Part shown: piece after piece, positions 42,286 to 50,957 of the stretch | Layout of the letters: the number at the start of each line of letters is the position of its first letter | How positions within the stretch are numbered: position 1 is the first letter of the stretch | NCBI RefSeq assembly: GCF_042429435.1 | Contig: NZ_JBHMAF010000196.1 | Source: Ectobacillus funiculus | GTDB lineage: Bacteria > Bacillota > Bacilli > Bacillales > Bacillaceae_G | Strand: one strand, 5' to 3' | DNA: 64,000 nucleotides | Notes under the pieces: model-generated | Told to the model about the DNA's origin: nothing | The model's database searches: none | Seen by the model: only the letters and a program-made list of their open reading frames with translations | Translations under genes and position numbers: made by a program

Positions 42286-43464
42286 GTGAAATATACACGC
42301 ATCTTTCTTGTCGTCATGGACTCAGTTGGTATTGGAGAAGCACCTGATGCGGAAAAATACGATGATCTTGGAGCGGATACGCTTGGACATATTGCAGAGC
42401 ATATGAACGGTTTGCATATGCCGAATATGGAGAAGTTGGGACTTGGGAACATCCGGGAGCTGCCAGGAATCAAAAAAACGGACAAGCCGCTTGCCTATTA
42501 TACAAAAATGCAGGAGCAGTCCGCTGGCAAGGATACGATGACAGGTCATTGGGAGATTATGGGACTCTACATCGATAAGCCATTTCGTGTATTTCCAAAT
42601 GGATTTCCAAAAGAGCTGTTAGATGAATTGCAGCAGCGCACAGGCCGAAGCTTTATTGGAAACAAGCCGGCATCCGGAACAGCCATTTTGGATGAGCTCG
42701 GCAAGGAGCATATGGAAACGGGTGCTTTAATTGTCTATACATCCGCTGATAGTGTGCTGCAAATTGCCGCGCATGAAGAGGTTGTACCACTCGATGAACT
42801 GTATAATATTTGTAAGATTGCGCGTGAGCTGACATTAGACGAGCCATATATGATTGGCCGGATTATTGCCCGCCCGTTTGTTGGGCAGCCGGGAAGCTTC
42901 AAACGGACGCCAAACCGTCATGATTATGCGCTAAAGCCGTTTGGACGCACTGTTATGAATGAATTAAAGGATAGTGGATTAGACGTGATTTCCATTGGGA
43001 AAATTGCAGATATTTATGATGGGGAAGGAGTTACGCAGTCGCTGCGCACCGCCTCAAACATGGATGGGATGGATAAGCTAGTAGACACGGCTCAGATGTC
43101 TTTTACGGGGCTAAGCTTTGCAAATCTTGTCGATTTTGATGCGCTATATGGTCATAGACGTGATCCGAAAGGATATGGCCAGGCGCTTGAGGAATATGAT
43201 GCCCGTTTGGCGGGGCTGTTCCCTGCGCTAAGGGAGGATGATTTGCTGATCATTACAGCGGACCATGGAAATGATCCCGTGCATCATGGGACAGATCATA
43301 CGCGTGAATATGTTCCCCTGTTAGTCTACAGTCCAAGTATGAAAAACGGCGGGCAGGAGCTCCCGCTTCGCCAAACGTTTGCGGACATCGGGGCGACAGT
43401 TGCTGAAAACTTCGGTGTAGAATTGCCGCCGCATGGTACTAGTTTTTTAAAAGAACTACAATAA
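42286..43464 (+). CDS. deoB: phosphopentomutase
   Basis: This 392-residue alkaline-phosphatase-superfamily enzyme interconverts (deoxy)ribose 1- and 5-phosphate. Metal sites are visible: VVMDSVGIGEAPD (Asp near 11), KDTMTGHWE with the phosphothreonine Thr near 85, and ITADHGNDP near 325 plus GTDHTREY. It starts at GTG after GGAGGGATAGATT. With punA and pdp it forms the nucleoside-salvage unit, as drm-pupG in B. subtilis. Confidence 0.96.
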   Translation: MKYTRIFLVVMDSVGIGEAPDAEKYDDLGADTLGHIAEHMNGLHMPNMEKLGLGNIRELPGIKKTDKPLAYYTKMQEQSAGKDTMTGHWEIMGLYIDKPFRVFPNGFPKELLDELQQRTGRSFIGNKPASGTAILDELGKEHMETGALIVYTSADSVLQIAAHEEVVPLDELYNICKIARELTLDEPYMIGRIIARPFVGQPGSFKRTPNRHDYALKPFGRTVMNELKDSGLDVISIGKIADIYDGEGVTQSLRTASNMDGMDKLVDTAQMSFTGLSFANLVDFDALYGHRRDPKGYGQALEEYDARLAGLFPALREDDLLIITADHGNDPVHHGTDHTREYVPLLVYSPSMKNGGQELPLRQTFADIGATVAENFGVELPPHGTSFLKELQ

Positions 43465-43477
43465 GGAGAGACCTTTC

Positions 43478-44296
43478 ATGAACCTTGAATCTATTGAAAA
43501 AGCAGCAGCCTATTTACAAAGCAAGTTTGCTAGCACTCCAAAAATTGGACTCATTCTGGGCTCAGGTCTTGGCGTATTAGCTGATGAAATTGAACATGCC
43601 GTTAAGATTCCATACAGCGAAATTCCAGAATTTCCGGTATCGACGGTGGAGGGACATGCAGGACAGCTTGTGTTCGGGACGCTTCATGGTGTTTCAGTTG
43701 CAGCGATGCAGGGGCGTTTTCATTATTACGAGGGCTATGATATGCATAAGGTAACGTTTCCTGTGCGTGTAATGAAGGCGCTCGGTGTTGAAACGGTAAT
43801 CGTAACCAATGCAGCTGGAGGTGTAAATATGGACTTTGAGCCCGGTGATTTAATGCTCATTTCCGACCATATTAATTTCATCGGGAATCACCCGCTCATC
43901 GGCCCGAATGATGCCAAGCTTGGCGTTCGTTTTCCGGATATGTCTGAAGCGTACTGTAAAAAGCTGCGCCGCGTAGCCAAGGATGTCGCCGAACGCCTGA
44001 ATATTAAGGTGCAAGAGGGCGTCTATGTTGCTATGTCAGGTCCGACATATGAAACACCGGCTGAAATCCGGATGCTGCGTACGCTTGGAGGGGATGCGGT
44101 CGGCATGTCCACTGTTCCAGAGGTGATTGTGGCCCGCCATGCCGGCTTACAGGTTCTCGGTATTTCTTGCATTTCGAATATGGCGGCTGGTATTCTTGAC
44201 CAACCGTTAAACCATGAGGAAGTCATTGAAACAACAGAACGCGTGAAAGCAAACTTCTTATCTCTTGTAAAAGAAATTGTAAGTGAACTGGGTTGA
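43478..44296 (+). CDS. punA: purine nucleoside phosphorylase (guanosine/inosine type)
   Basis: The 272-residue trimeric-type phosphorylase releases guanine or hypoxanthine from nucleosides. GLILGSGLG near 24 binds phosphate, MQGRFHYYEGY near 77, NAAGGVN near 113, and GPTYETPAEIRM with AVGMSTVPEVIVARH near 188-215 complete the site. It lies 13 nt after deoB, so the ribose 1-phosphate product feeds the neighbouring mutase. Confidence 0.95.
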   Translation: MNLESIEKAAAYLQSKFASTPKIGLILGSGLGVLADEIEHAVKIPYSEIPEFPVSTVEGHAGQLVFGTLHGVSVAAMQGRFHYYEGYDMHKVTFPVRVMKALGVETVIVTNAAGGVNMDFEPGDLMLISDHINFIGNHPLIGPNDAKLGVRFPDMSEAYCKKLRRVAKDVAERLNIKVQEGVYVAMSGPTYETPAEIRMLRTLGGDAVGMSTVPEVIVARHAGLQVLGISCISNMAAGILDQPLNHEEVIETTERVKANFLSLVKEIVSELG

Positions 44297-44387
44297 ACTC
44301 TCCAGCCTATTTGTTAGTGCTTCTTTATCCTTGCACAAATTGAGAAGGAGTCTTCTTAAGTTAAAAATGATAAAAGGGTGATACGGG

Positions 44388-45692
44388 ATGAGAATGGTTG
44401 ATTTGATTGCAAAAAAACGAGATGGACATATACTATCTGCAGCGGAAATTCAGTTCATTATCAACGAATACACAAATGGAACGATTCCTGATTATCAAAT
44501 GAGCGCTTTTGCAATGGCAGTATTTTTCCGGGATATGAACGACCAGGAGCGCGCAGACTTAACGATGGCAATGGTACATAGCGGGGATACAATTGATTTA
44601 TCAGCCATTGCGGGCATTAAGGTCGATAAGCACTCTACCGGGGGAGTGGGAGACACAACAACACTTGTGCTCGGTCCGCTTGTCGCATCCCTTGGCGTAC
44701 CGGTTGCAAAAATGTCAGGGCGCGGCTTAGGTCACACGGGCGGTACGATTGATAAGCTAGAAGCGGTGCCCGGCTTCCACGTTGAGATTGAAAATGAAGA
44801 ATTCACCCGTCTCGTAAATGCAAATAAAATTGCGATAATCGGACAGAGCGGCAATTTAACGCCAGCTGATAAACAGCTCTACGCGCTTCGTGATGTTACT
44901 GCAACTGTCAACTCCATTCCCCTCATCGCCAGTTCGATTATGAGCAAAAAAATTGCTGCAGGTGCCGATGCGATTGTGCTCGATGTGAAAACCGGGGCAG
45001 GCGCGTTTATGAAAACGGCAGAGGAAGCACGCGCATTAGCGGAGGCGATGGTACGTATCGGGAATACGGTCGGACGAAAAACAATGGCGGTGATTTCTGA
45101 CATGAGTCAGCCGCTCGGCTTTGCGATTGGCAATGCGCTTGAGGTGCAGGAGGCAATCGATACATTGCGCGGACAAGGACCGAAGGACTTGGAGGAACTT
45201 TGTCTAACGCTTGGCAGTCAAATGGTCTATTTAGCGGGAAAAGCACCGTCTATAGAAGAGGCACGCGCGAATTTGCAGGAAGCCATCCAAAACGGATCGG
45301 CACTCGAAACGTTGAAAGTATTTCTTGCTGCGCAGGGCGGCGATGCTTCAGTTGTCGATGATCCGTCCAAGCTGCCGCAGGCAAAATATGTGTTCGACTT
45401 GGAAGCGCAGCAGGACGGACATGTTGTGGAAATTGTTGCAGATGAGATCGGTACAGCTGCGATGCTGCTTGGGGCAGGACGTGCAACGAAAGAGTCGGTC
45501 ATTGACTTGGCCGTTGGGTTAATGCTGCGCAAAAAGGTAGGAGATAGTGTCAAAAAAGGGGAGCCGCTTGTTACGGTATATGCAAACAGTGAACATGTGG
45601 AAGAAGTGAAGCGGAAACTATACGAGAGTATTCGTATTTCCAAGGAAGCGGTTGTTTCTCCAGTGCTTGTTTATGATATTGTAGGAGAATAA
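44388..45692 (+). CDS. pdp: pyrimidine-nucleoside phosphorylase
   Basis: This 434-residue enzyme cleaves uridine and thymidine. The family signature SGRGLGHTGGTIDKLE is near 110-125, KHSTGGVGDTTTL near 82 binds phosphate, and KTGAGAFM near 190 follows. The C-terminal half has the typical alpha/beta domain with DLAVGLMLRKKVGD. It is the third gene of the salvage cluster deoB-punA-pdp and ends at a terminator. Confidence 0.96.
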   Translation: MRMVDLIAKKRDGHILSAAEIQFIINEYTNGTIPDYQMSAFAMAVFFRDMNDQERADLTMAMVHSGDTIDLSAIAGIKVDKHSTGGVGDTTTLVLGPLVASLGVPVAKMSGRGLGHTGGTIDKLEAVPGFHVEIENEEFTRLVNANKIAIIGQSGNLTPADKQLYALRDVTATVNSIPLIASSIMSKKIAAGADAIVLDVKTGAGAFMKTAEEARALAEAMVRIGNTVGRKTMAVISDMSQPLGFAIGNALEVQEAIDTLRGQGPKDLEELCLTLGSQMVYLAGKAPSIEEARANLQEAIQNGSALETLKVFLAAQGGDASVVDDPSKLPQAKYVFDLEAQQDGHVVEIVADEIGTAAMLLGAGRATKESVIDLAVGLMLRKKVGDSVKKGEPLVTVYANSEHVEEVKRKLYESIRISKEAVVSPVLVYDIVGE

Positions 45693-45700
45693 AGGAATGT

Positions 45701-45732
45701 AAAGGCTAAGGAGATGCTTCCTTAGCTTTTTA
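45701..45732 (+). terminator. intrinsic terminator after pdp
   Basis: AAGGCTAAGGA pairs with TCCTTAGCTTT around GATGCT, followed by TTTAT. Confidence 0.85.
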
Positions 45733-45846
45733 TACTTTAAATGGTTGATACAGCATTGAGTGTTGGACAGGAAACCGGACAGACACAAGTTCACAGATTA
45801 CATGATTTGTTTTTGGCTGCGTTATAATAGGGATGGGGTGGTCTTT

Positions 45847-46797
45847 ATGATTCGAATTTGTGCAATTTATCATACAGGAGAAGTTGTATATGATGTGACA
45901 CTGGAAGAAGCGCGGCAAAAACATGTTGCTTGGTATTGGGTTGATTTGTCGGGGCCGACAGAGGAAGAATATACATATGTGCTGCGGGATACATTTCACT
46001 TTCATCCATTGGCGATTGAGGATTGCTTAGAGTATGTGCAGCGGCCAAAGGTTGATTTCTATGAGGGTTACCATTTTCTTGTACTGCATTCCTTATCCAG
46101 AGACGACTTGGATCCTCGTGAAATTGACTTGTTTATTAGTGAGAACTATGTTGTATCCTTTCATTTTCATGAAGATAAGGCGCTGCAGCGCGCATGGGAA
46201 AAACTATCAGATCGAACACGTGTGCAGCAAAGCCCGCTTCATTTAACACATACAATTATCGATCAGATGGTTGATAACTATTTTTCACCAGTGTACTTTT
46301 TGGAAGATCGACTAAATGATATCGATGATAGTTTAACCCGCGAATCAGCAGGCGACGTGCTTGAAGAGATATTTGATATACGGGCAGATTTGTCTAAGCT
46401 TCGCAGGACAATTGTACCAATGCGCGATTTATTGTACCGTATTCTCAACTCGGAGCGATTTTATAATGTGAGCGACCATGAAATATATTTTAAGGACATC
46501 CATGATCATCTGCTAAAGCTAGCGGAAATGATTGAAATGAGCCGAGAACTAACAGCCGATATTCGTGATAGCTGCTTTTCATTAAACTCGAACTATATGA
46601 ACGCGATTATGAAAACACTCACCGTTTTCTCGACTATCTTCATGCCGCTCACCTTTATCGCTGGTGTGTACGGGATGAATTTTAGATTTATGCCCGAGCT
46701 TGGCTGGAGGTACGGTTATTATGGATGTCTCCTGCTAATGGGGGCGATTTTTGTGGTGATGATGCTTTGGTTTCGAAAAAAGGGCTGGTTTAAATAA
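45847..46797 (+). CDS. CorA family magnesium/cobalt transporter
   Basis: The 316-residue protein has a large N-terminal cytoplasmic domain with long helices and two C-terminal membrane helices (about 256-276 and 288-310). The pore signature YGMNF lies between them. MPEL after it is the usual periplasmic loop. It probably mediates Mg2+ entry, as a pentamer. The start at 45847 follows GGGGTGGTCTTT; an open frame upstream has no support. Confidence 0.9.
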   Translation: MIRICAIYHTGEVVYDVTLEEARQKHVAWYWVDLSGPTEEEYTYVLRDTFHFHPLAIEDCLEYVQRPKVDFYEGYHFLVLHSLSRDDLDPREIDLFISENYVVSFHFHEDKALQRAWEKLSDRTRVQQSPLHLTHTIIDQMVDNYFSPVYFLEDRLNDIDDSLTRESAGDVLEEIFDIRADLSKLRRTIVPMRDLLYRILNSERFYNVSDHEIYFKDIHDHLLKLAEMIEMSRELTADIRDSCFSLNSNYMNAIMKTLTVFSTIFMPLTFIAGVYGMNFRFMPELGWRYGYYGCLLLMGAIFVVMMLWFRKKGWFK

Positions 46798-46802
46798 TGT
46801 TC

Positions 46803-46838
46803 TTCGGCACAGAAGTTTTTTTGCCTTCTGTGCCGAAG
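46803..46838. terminator. stem-loop between corA-like and SIMPL genes
   Basis: CTTCGGCACAGAAG pairs with CTTCTGTGCCGAAG around a T-rich loop. Convergent genes on both sides. Confidence 0.7.
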
Positions 46839-46873
46839 CGTGCTAGAGACAAAAGCAAAGATCACGTGTTACG

Positions 46874-47536
46874 TTACATATACATAAAAACGCCCTGCAC
46901 GCGTACTGTAACCGTCAGCTCTCCAGGCGCGATTGGCGTCACAGCTTTTGGCTGCGCAGCTGCGTAGCCAACCAGCGGCTGTGGCGCGGATCCCCCTTCT
47001 TCTACGATAGAAACAGGGATAGGATTTATATTCACATGCAATGCTTCGGCAACTGTTTTTGCTTTTTCTTGGGCATTCAACACAGCGCGTGTTAAAGCTT
47101 GCTCGTAATATAAGCCAGGATCGGACACGCGGAAAGTTAGATCGCGAGCAATATTAGCTCCAGCCCCAATCGCTGCATCATACACCTCTCCTGCTTTTTG
47201 CACATTCAAAACGGTTACCTCGTATAAATGCTCCACCCGGTAGCCGCGTAAGGAGGAGACACCGTCTTTGTAATCATACTCTGGCGTAATGGTATACGAA
47301 AGAGTTTGGATATCCTTTTCTTGAATGCCGAGCGTTTGCAATGCTTGCAATAAGGCATTAGAGCGAAGGGCATTTTCCTCTTGTGCTGCCTTCACATTGT
47401 TATCCTCAGTCATCACGCCAATCGTCAAAACGACTACATCGGGCTTTGCTGTCGCAATTCCTTCTCCTTGTACTGTTACAGTGCCCTCTCTTGCGGGACG
47501 ATAGTCTGGATATGGATACGAGTTCATATGGTACAT
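46874..47536 (-). CDS. SIMPL domain (DUF541) protein
   Basis: The 220-residue protein, after a short N-terminus, has the SIMPL/BP26-like pattern: VTVQGEGIATAKPD, then VKAAQEENALRSNALLQAL, and the end GELTVTVRVQGVFMYM. No signal peptide is obvious in the chosen start, so it may be cytoplasmic, unlike many family members. The start at 47536 follows GAGAGGTGCTAACA. Function uncertain; some members bind signalling proteins. Confidence 0.82.
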   Translation of the reverse strand: MYHMNSYPYPDYRPAREGTVTVQGEGIATAKPDVVVLTIGVMTEDNNVKAAQEENALRSNALLQALQTLGIQEKDIQTLSYTITPEYDYKDGVSSLRGYRVEHLYEVTVLNVQKAGEVYDAAIGAGANIARDLTFRVSDPGLYYEQALTRAVLNAQEKAKTVAEALHVNINPIPVSIVEEGGSAPQPLVGYAAAQPKAVTPIAPGELTVTVRVQGVFMYM

Positions 47537-47796
47537 TGTTAGCACCTCTCTTCGCTTTTTCTCTAAAATATATGAAGAGTGCAGCAGAAAAATTTGCAGG
47601 AGCATACTGTAAAATATACCGCCATCATGGCAGATTTATCGTTAAAACTATACGTATTTTACAATTAAAGTAAATTAAAAGAGGGTTACACACAAAAAAC
47701 CTAACATAATCACGTAAATTTTGCAGAAAAAGTGTACAACAAGAAGCAACATACATTATAATAAATGAAAATCAAGAAGATAAAGGGTCGAGATTA

Positions 47797-48216
47797 GTGA
47801 AAGAAGAACGAGAAACGCTCATTTTAGAACTATCTATGTCATTTCGAAAAATGATCCGCATGCTCCAGAATGATATTAACGAATTGTTTTCTGAGTATAT
47901 GCCATGGAATGAATTTTCTGTTTTACGTGCGTTACACGCAAAAAGCCCACAAATGGCTTCCCAGATTGCCCAAGAAGTCAATGTCACATCAAGTCACATT
48001 ACTGCTGTTACAGATCGTCTCGTACGCAAGAATCTTGTGATGCGTAAACGCTCTGATTCTGACCGACGGATTGTATATTTAGAAATTACTAAAACAGGAC
48101 AGGAAGTCGCTGAAAAGCTGGAAAATGTCAGAAAAGCATATTATCGGGAAAAATTTGCAGAGTTGAGCAATGAAGAAATGAAGGTTATGGTTGAATTAAT
48201 TGAGCGAGTATTGTAA
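47797..48216 (+). CDS. MarR family transcriptional regulator
   Basis: This 139-residue winged-helix regulator contains NEFSVLRALHAKSPQMASQI, the recognition helix region SSHITAVTDRLVRKNLV and the wing RKRSDSDRRIVYLEITKTG. GTG start. The promoter side has a TATAAT at about 47758-47763. No transporter or enzyme is adjacent in the same direction, so its target is unknown. A terminator follows. Confidence 0.85.
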   Translation: MKEERETLILELSMSFRKMIRMLQNDINELFSEYMPWNEFSVLRALHAKSPQMASQIAQEVNVTSSHITAVTDRLVRKNLVMRKRSDSDRRIVYLEITKTGQEVAEKLENVRKAYYREKFAELSNEEMKVMVELIERVL

Positions 48217-48221
48217 AGAAG

Positions 48222-48271
48222 AAGCTGACCTCAATAGGCATACAAAATGTCTACTGGGGTCAGCTTTTTTG
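48222..48271 (+). terminator. intrinsic terminator after the MarR gene
   Basis: AAGCTGACC pairs with GGTCAGCTT, with an inner GACATTTTGT-like hairpin in the loop, followed by TTTTTT. Confidence 0.75.
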
Positions 48272-48283
48272 TAGGCGTTTTTA

Positions 48284-48420
48284 CATTGTAAGAACGTATA
48301 AATTTCTAGCTAGGAGACCATTCGACGTAGTGAGAAATTTTAGGAATACCGGATAAATAGGGCTACGTCTCTGTCTTCACCCGGGGAGCAACGCTCGCCA
48401 ATCGGCGTTTAACGACTTTT
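48284..48420 (-). repeat. composite repeat family 1, copy with a scrambled hairpin end (reverse)
   Basis: CATTGTAAGAACG, then a 52-nt stretch (48298-48349) identical to 51861-51912. CGGATAAATAGGGCTACG, TGTCTTCACCCGGGGAGC, CTCGCCAATCGGCG and ACTTTT follow. The right end is altered. Confidence 0.8.
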
Positions 48421-48511
48421 CTGAGAAATCTCATTCCAGTTCAGCCTCAAGGCATCCTCTGAGAGCATGGAGAAACATGTCGATTTTTTCTATTCTCCTT
48501 AGAAAAAAATG

Positions 48512-48540
48512 GTATAAACGCTTTTTTACTGGAAACAATA
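48512..48540 (+). promoter_or_regulatory. sigma-F promoter of dacF
   Basis: GTATA (48512-48516) and GGAAACAATA (48531-48540), 14 nt apart, match GYATA / GGnnAnAHTR at every defined position. It fits the known forespore transcription of dacF, which can read into spoIIA. Confidence 0.8.
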
Positions 48541-48569
48541 GATATGATACTGATATGGAGGGTGTGGAC

Positions 48570-49772
48570 ATGAGACGATTCATCGGAATATTGGCTTGTT
48601 TCACATTATTATGTTCCGCTGCTCCGGTTGGCTTTGCGCAGTCTGAAGCAAAGCCCAAGCAACCGGTGCAAAAGCAAGCGGAAGCTTCACAGCCGAAGCT
48701 GGTGGAAAATGCTTCATCTGCCGTTTTGCTCGAACAGGATACAGGGAAGGTGCTATTTAATAAAAACAGCAACGAAAAGCTGCCCCCAGCGAGCATGACG
48801 AAAATTATGACGATGCTGCTCATTATGGAACAAATCGACAAAGGAAAGCTTAAGCTTACTGATAAGGTGCGTACGAGCGAGTATGCAGCTTCCATGGGAG
48901 GATCGCAAATTTTCTTGGAGCCAGGGGAAGAAATGACGGTGGATGAGATGCTAAAAGGCATTGCGATCGCCTCTGGAAATGACGCTTCCGTTGCGGTTGC
49001 TGAGCATATTGCCGGTTCGGAGGAAGGCTTTGTTACGATGATGAATAACAGGGCGAAGGAGCTAGGACTGAAAAATACGCAGTTCCAAAATCCGACAGGT
49101 CTGCCTGCGGAGAATCATTACTCCACCGCATATGATATGGCAGTGATGGCGAAAGAATTAATGAAATATCCACTCATCCGCAATTATACAGGGAAATATG
49201 AGGGCTATTTACGCGAAAACACGGACAAGCGATTTTGGCTTGTAAATACGAATAAGCTCGTTCGTTTTTACCCAGGTGTTGACGGCGTGAAAACCGGCTT
49301 TACGACAGAGGCACGATATTGCTTGACAGCTTCTGCACAAAAAAATGGCATGCGTGTGATTGCTGTCGTGATGGGAGCACCAACGTCCAAAGAGCGTAAT
49401 GCACAAGTTACCAAACTGCTTGATTACGCATTTAGTCAGTATACGACAAAGCTGCTTTATAAAAAGGATCAACCGATCAAAACTATTAAGGTAAGCCGCG
49501 GTCAGAGAAAAGAAGTACAGCTTGTGGCTGCTGATAATGTATCGGTGCTGTTGAAAAAAGGAGAAAGCGCTGACAAGGTGACGCAGGAGATTATCATGGA
49601 TAAAAAGGTAAAGGCACCTGTGAAAAAAGGCACACCACTGGGCACGCTTATTGTGAAAAATGGAAATGAAGTCATCTCGAGGCAGTCGATCGTAGCGAGC
49701 GAGGATATTGATGCAGCAAGCTGGTGGGAACTGTTTAAACAGAGCTTTGGAATGTTTTCAAAATCGAAGTAA
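48570..49772 (+). CDS. dacF: D-alanyl-D-alanine carboxypeptidase DacF
   Basis: The 400-residue penicillin-binding protein has a signal peptide (1-22), then SxxK motif ASMTK (Ser75, Lys78), SGN (135-137) and KTG (241-243). A C-terminal all-beta domain and an amphipathic end helix (WWELFKQSFGMF) anchor it to the membrane. It trims peptide side chains in forespore peptidoglycan. ATG 48570 follows GGAGGGTG. Its stop codon is the first triplet of a family 1 repeat fragment. Confidence 0.95.
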   Translation: MRRFIGILACFTLLCSAAPVGFAQSEAKPKQPVQKQAEASQPKLVENASSAVLLEQDTGKVLFNKNSNEKLPPASMTKIMTMLLIMEQIDKGKLKLTDKVRTSEYAASMGGSQIFLEPGEEMTVDEMLKGIAIASGNDASVAVAEHIAGSEEGFVTMMNNRAKELGLKNTQFQNPTGLPAENHYSTAYDMAVMAKELMKYPLIRNYTGKYEGYLRENTDKRFWLVNTNKLVRFYPGVDGVKTGFTTEARYCLTASAQKNGMRVIAVVMGAPTSKERNAQVTKLLDYAFSQYTTKLLYKKDQPIKTIKVSRGQRKEVQLVAADNVSVLLKKGESADKVTQEIIMDKKVKAPVKKGTPLGTLIVKNGNEVISRQSIVASEDIDAASWWELFKQSFGMFSKSK

Positions 49773-49827
49773 AGAAAAGTAGTTGCACTTACAATTTATC
49801 TCTAAAATTCCGGCTATAACGAATACG
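49770..49827 (+). repeat. family 1 repeat, partial copy at the dacF stop codon (forward)
   Basis: TAAAGAAAAGTAGTTGCACTTACAATTTATCTC, TAAAATTCCGGCTATAACGAATA. Hairpins and right end are lost. Its first triplet is the dacF stop. Confidence 0.7.
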
Positions 49828-49885
49828 GTCCCGCAGCAAACAGCCTGTACGGCTTATGGAAAGATTCTGTTTGCTCTTCCCCACG

Positions 49886-49917
49886 AAAGGAGCTTTTTCC
49901 TATACACAAGGGAATAG
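49886..49917 (+). promoter_or_regulatory. sigma-H promoter of the spoIIA operon
   Basis: AAAGGAGC (from 49886) and AAGGGAATAG (49908-49917), with AGGA and GAAT at the usual distance, match the sigma-H pattern (RnAGGAwwW / RnnGAAT). Location about 240 nt before spoIIAA implies a long leader. Confidence 0.6.
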
Positions 49918-49961
49918 CATGTTGTGACAAAGAGTGAGCAGGGCGGCATCTAAAAAGCTAT

Positions 49962-50090
49962 GCTTTCTCAGCCTTAAAGCCAACCGTGGGAGCGGCTGTA
50001 AGCCGCTTCTCCTTTTGCCGGGAGGCTTGCTTCTTGACTGCGAAAATGCACTTCTTTTGTCGGGTGGAAGGAATAGCCAATCGAGAAAGC
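49962..50090 (+). ncRNA. candidate structured leader upstream of spoIIAA
   Basis: GCTTTCTC (49962-49969) can pair perfectly with GAGAAAGC (50083-50090), closing a domain. Inside, GGGAGCGGCT pairs with AGCCGCTTCTCC around GTA, and TGCGAAAATGCA forms a small hairpin. I do not recognise a known riboswitch. It could also be degraded repeat DNA. Confidence 0.4.
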
Positions 50091-50153
50091 GAAAGATGTT
50101 ATATACGTTCCGCGCGAATGCGCACGCATCCTACAAACAAGGGGGAAGGAAAC

Positions 50154-50504
50154 GTGAGTCTTTCGATGAGTCTAGAAGTAAAGCAAGATGTTCTATGCAT
50201 TCGGTTGGAGGGAGAGCTCGACCATCATACAGCTGAAGCGTTGCGTACAGAAGTGACAGAGATGCTGGAAAAGAAGCGGATTCACCATATTATTTTAAAT
50301 CTCGAGTCTTTAAGCTTTATGGATAGCTCCGGTCTTGGGGTTATTTTAGGAAGATATAAGCATATTAAAAGCTTGGGCGGAGAAATGGTTGTTTGTGCGA
50401 TTTCTCCCGCTGTGAAACGGTTATTTGAAATGTCCGGCTTGTTCAAAATTATCCGTCTGGAAGAAAGTGAACAAAACGCACTTGCGACATTGGGGGTGGC
50501 ATAA
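50154..50504 (+). CDS. spoIIAA: anti-sigma F factor antagonist SpoIIAA
   Basis: This 116-residue STAS protein releases sigma-F by binding SpoIIAB. The phosphorylation site FMDSSGLGV has Ser58, the residue phosphorylated by SpoIIAB and dephosphorylated by SpoIIE. GTG 50154 follows GGGGGAAGGAAAC and aligns exactly with the B. subtilis N-terminus; the open frame upstream is leader. spoIIAB starts immediately after the stop codon. Confidence 0.97.
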   Translation: MSLSMSLEVKQDVLCIRLEGELDHHTAEALRTEVTEMLEKKRIHHIILNLESLSFMDSSGLGVILGRYKHIKSLGGEMVVCAISPAVKRLFEMSGLFKIIRLEESEQNALATLGVA

Positions 50505-50945
50505 ATGAGAAATGAAATGCACTTGCAGTTTTCTGCTCTCAGCCAAAACGAATCGTTCGCGCGCGTAACAGTTGCTTCTTTTATCGCGCAGCTTGACCCG
50601 ACGCTAGACGAGCTGACAGAAATTAAGACCGTTGTCTCAGAGGCGGTAACAAATGCGATTATCCACGGATATGAACAAAGACCGGACGGCATAGTATATA
50701 TTACGGTTACATTGGAGGACGGAGCTGTCAAAATGACAATCCGTGATGAAGGGATCGGTATTACAGATTTAGATGAGGCAAGACAGCCATTATTTACGAC
50801 AAAACCTGAACTAGAGCGTTCCGGCATGGGCTTTACAATCATGGAAAATTTTATGGACGAGGTCGAAGTTATTTCCAGCCACAATTTCGGAACAACAATT
50901 CATCTTACGAAGTATTTGTCAAAAAGCAACGCTCTATGCAATTAA
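50505..50945 (+). CDS. spoIIAB: anti-sigma F factor SpoIIAB
   Basis: The 146-residue GHKL-fold serine kinase has the N box VSEAVTNAIIHGY near 44-56, G1 box RDEGIGI near 80, and G2-like ERSGMGFTIM near 104. It holds sigma-F inactive in the predivisional cell and phosphorylates SpoIIAA. It directly abuts spoIIAA (ATG is the next base after TAA), implying tight coupling, with sigF 12 nt downstream. Confidence 0.97.
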   Translation: MRNEMHLQFSALSQNESFARVTVASFIAQLDPTLDELTEIKTVVSEAVTNAIIHGYEQRPDGIVYITVTLEDGAVKMTIRDEGIGITDLDEARQPLFTTKPELERSGMGFTIMENFMDEVEVISSHNFGTTIHLTKYLSKSNALCN

Positions 50946-50957
50946 GGAGACGGGCCT

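Noticed and set aside
48431..48961. 176-residue minus-strand frame over the dacF start
   Set aside because: Shadow of dacF; the Ser/Cys-rich composition is typical of antisense translation.
50282..50884. 200-residue minus-strand frame across spoIIAA/spoIIAB
   Set aside because: It is antisense to two certain genes, has no ribosome binding site and no recognisable family.
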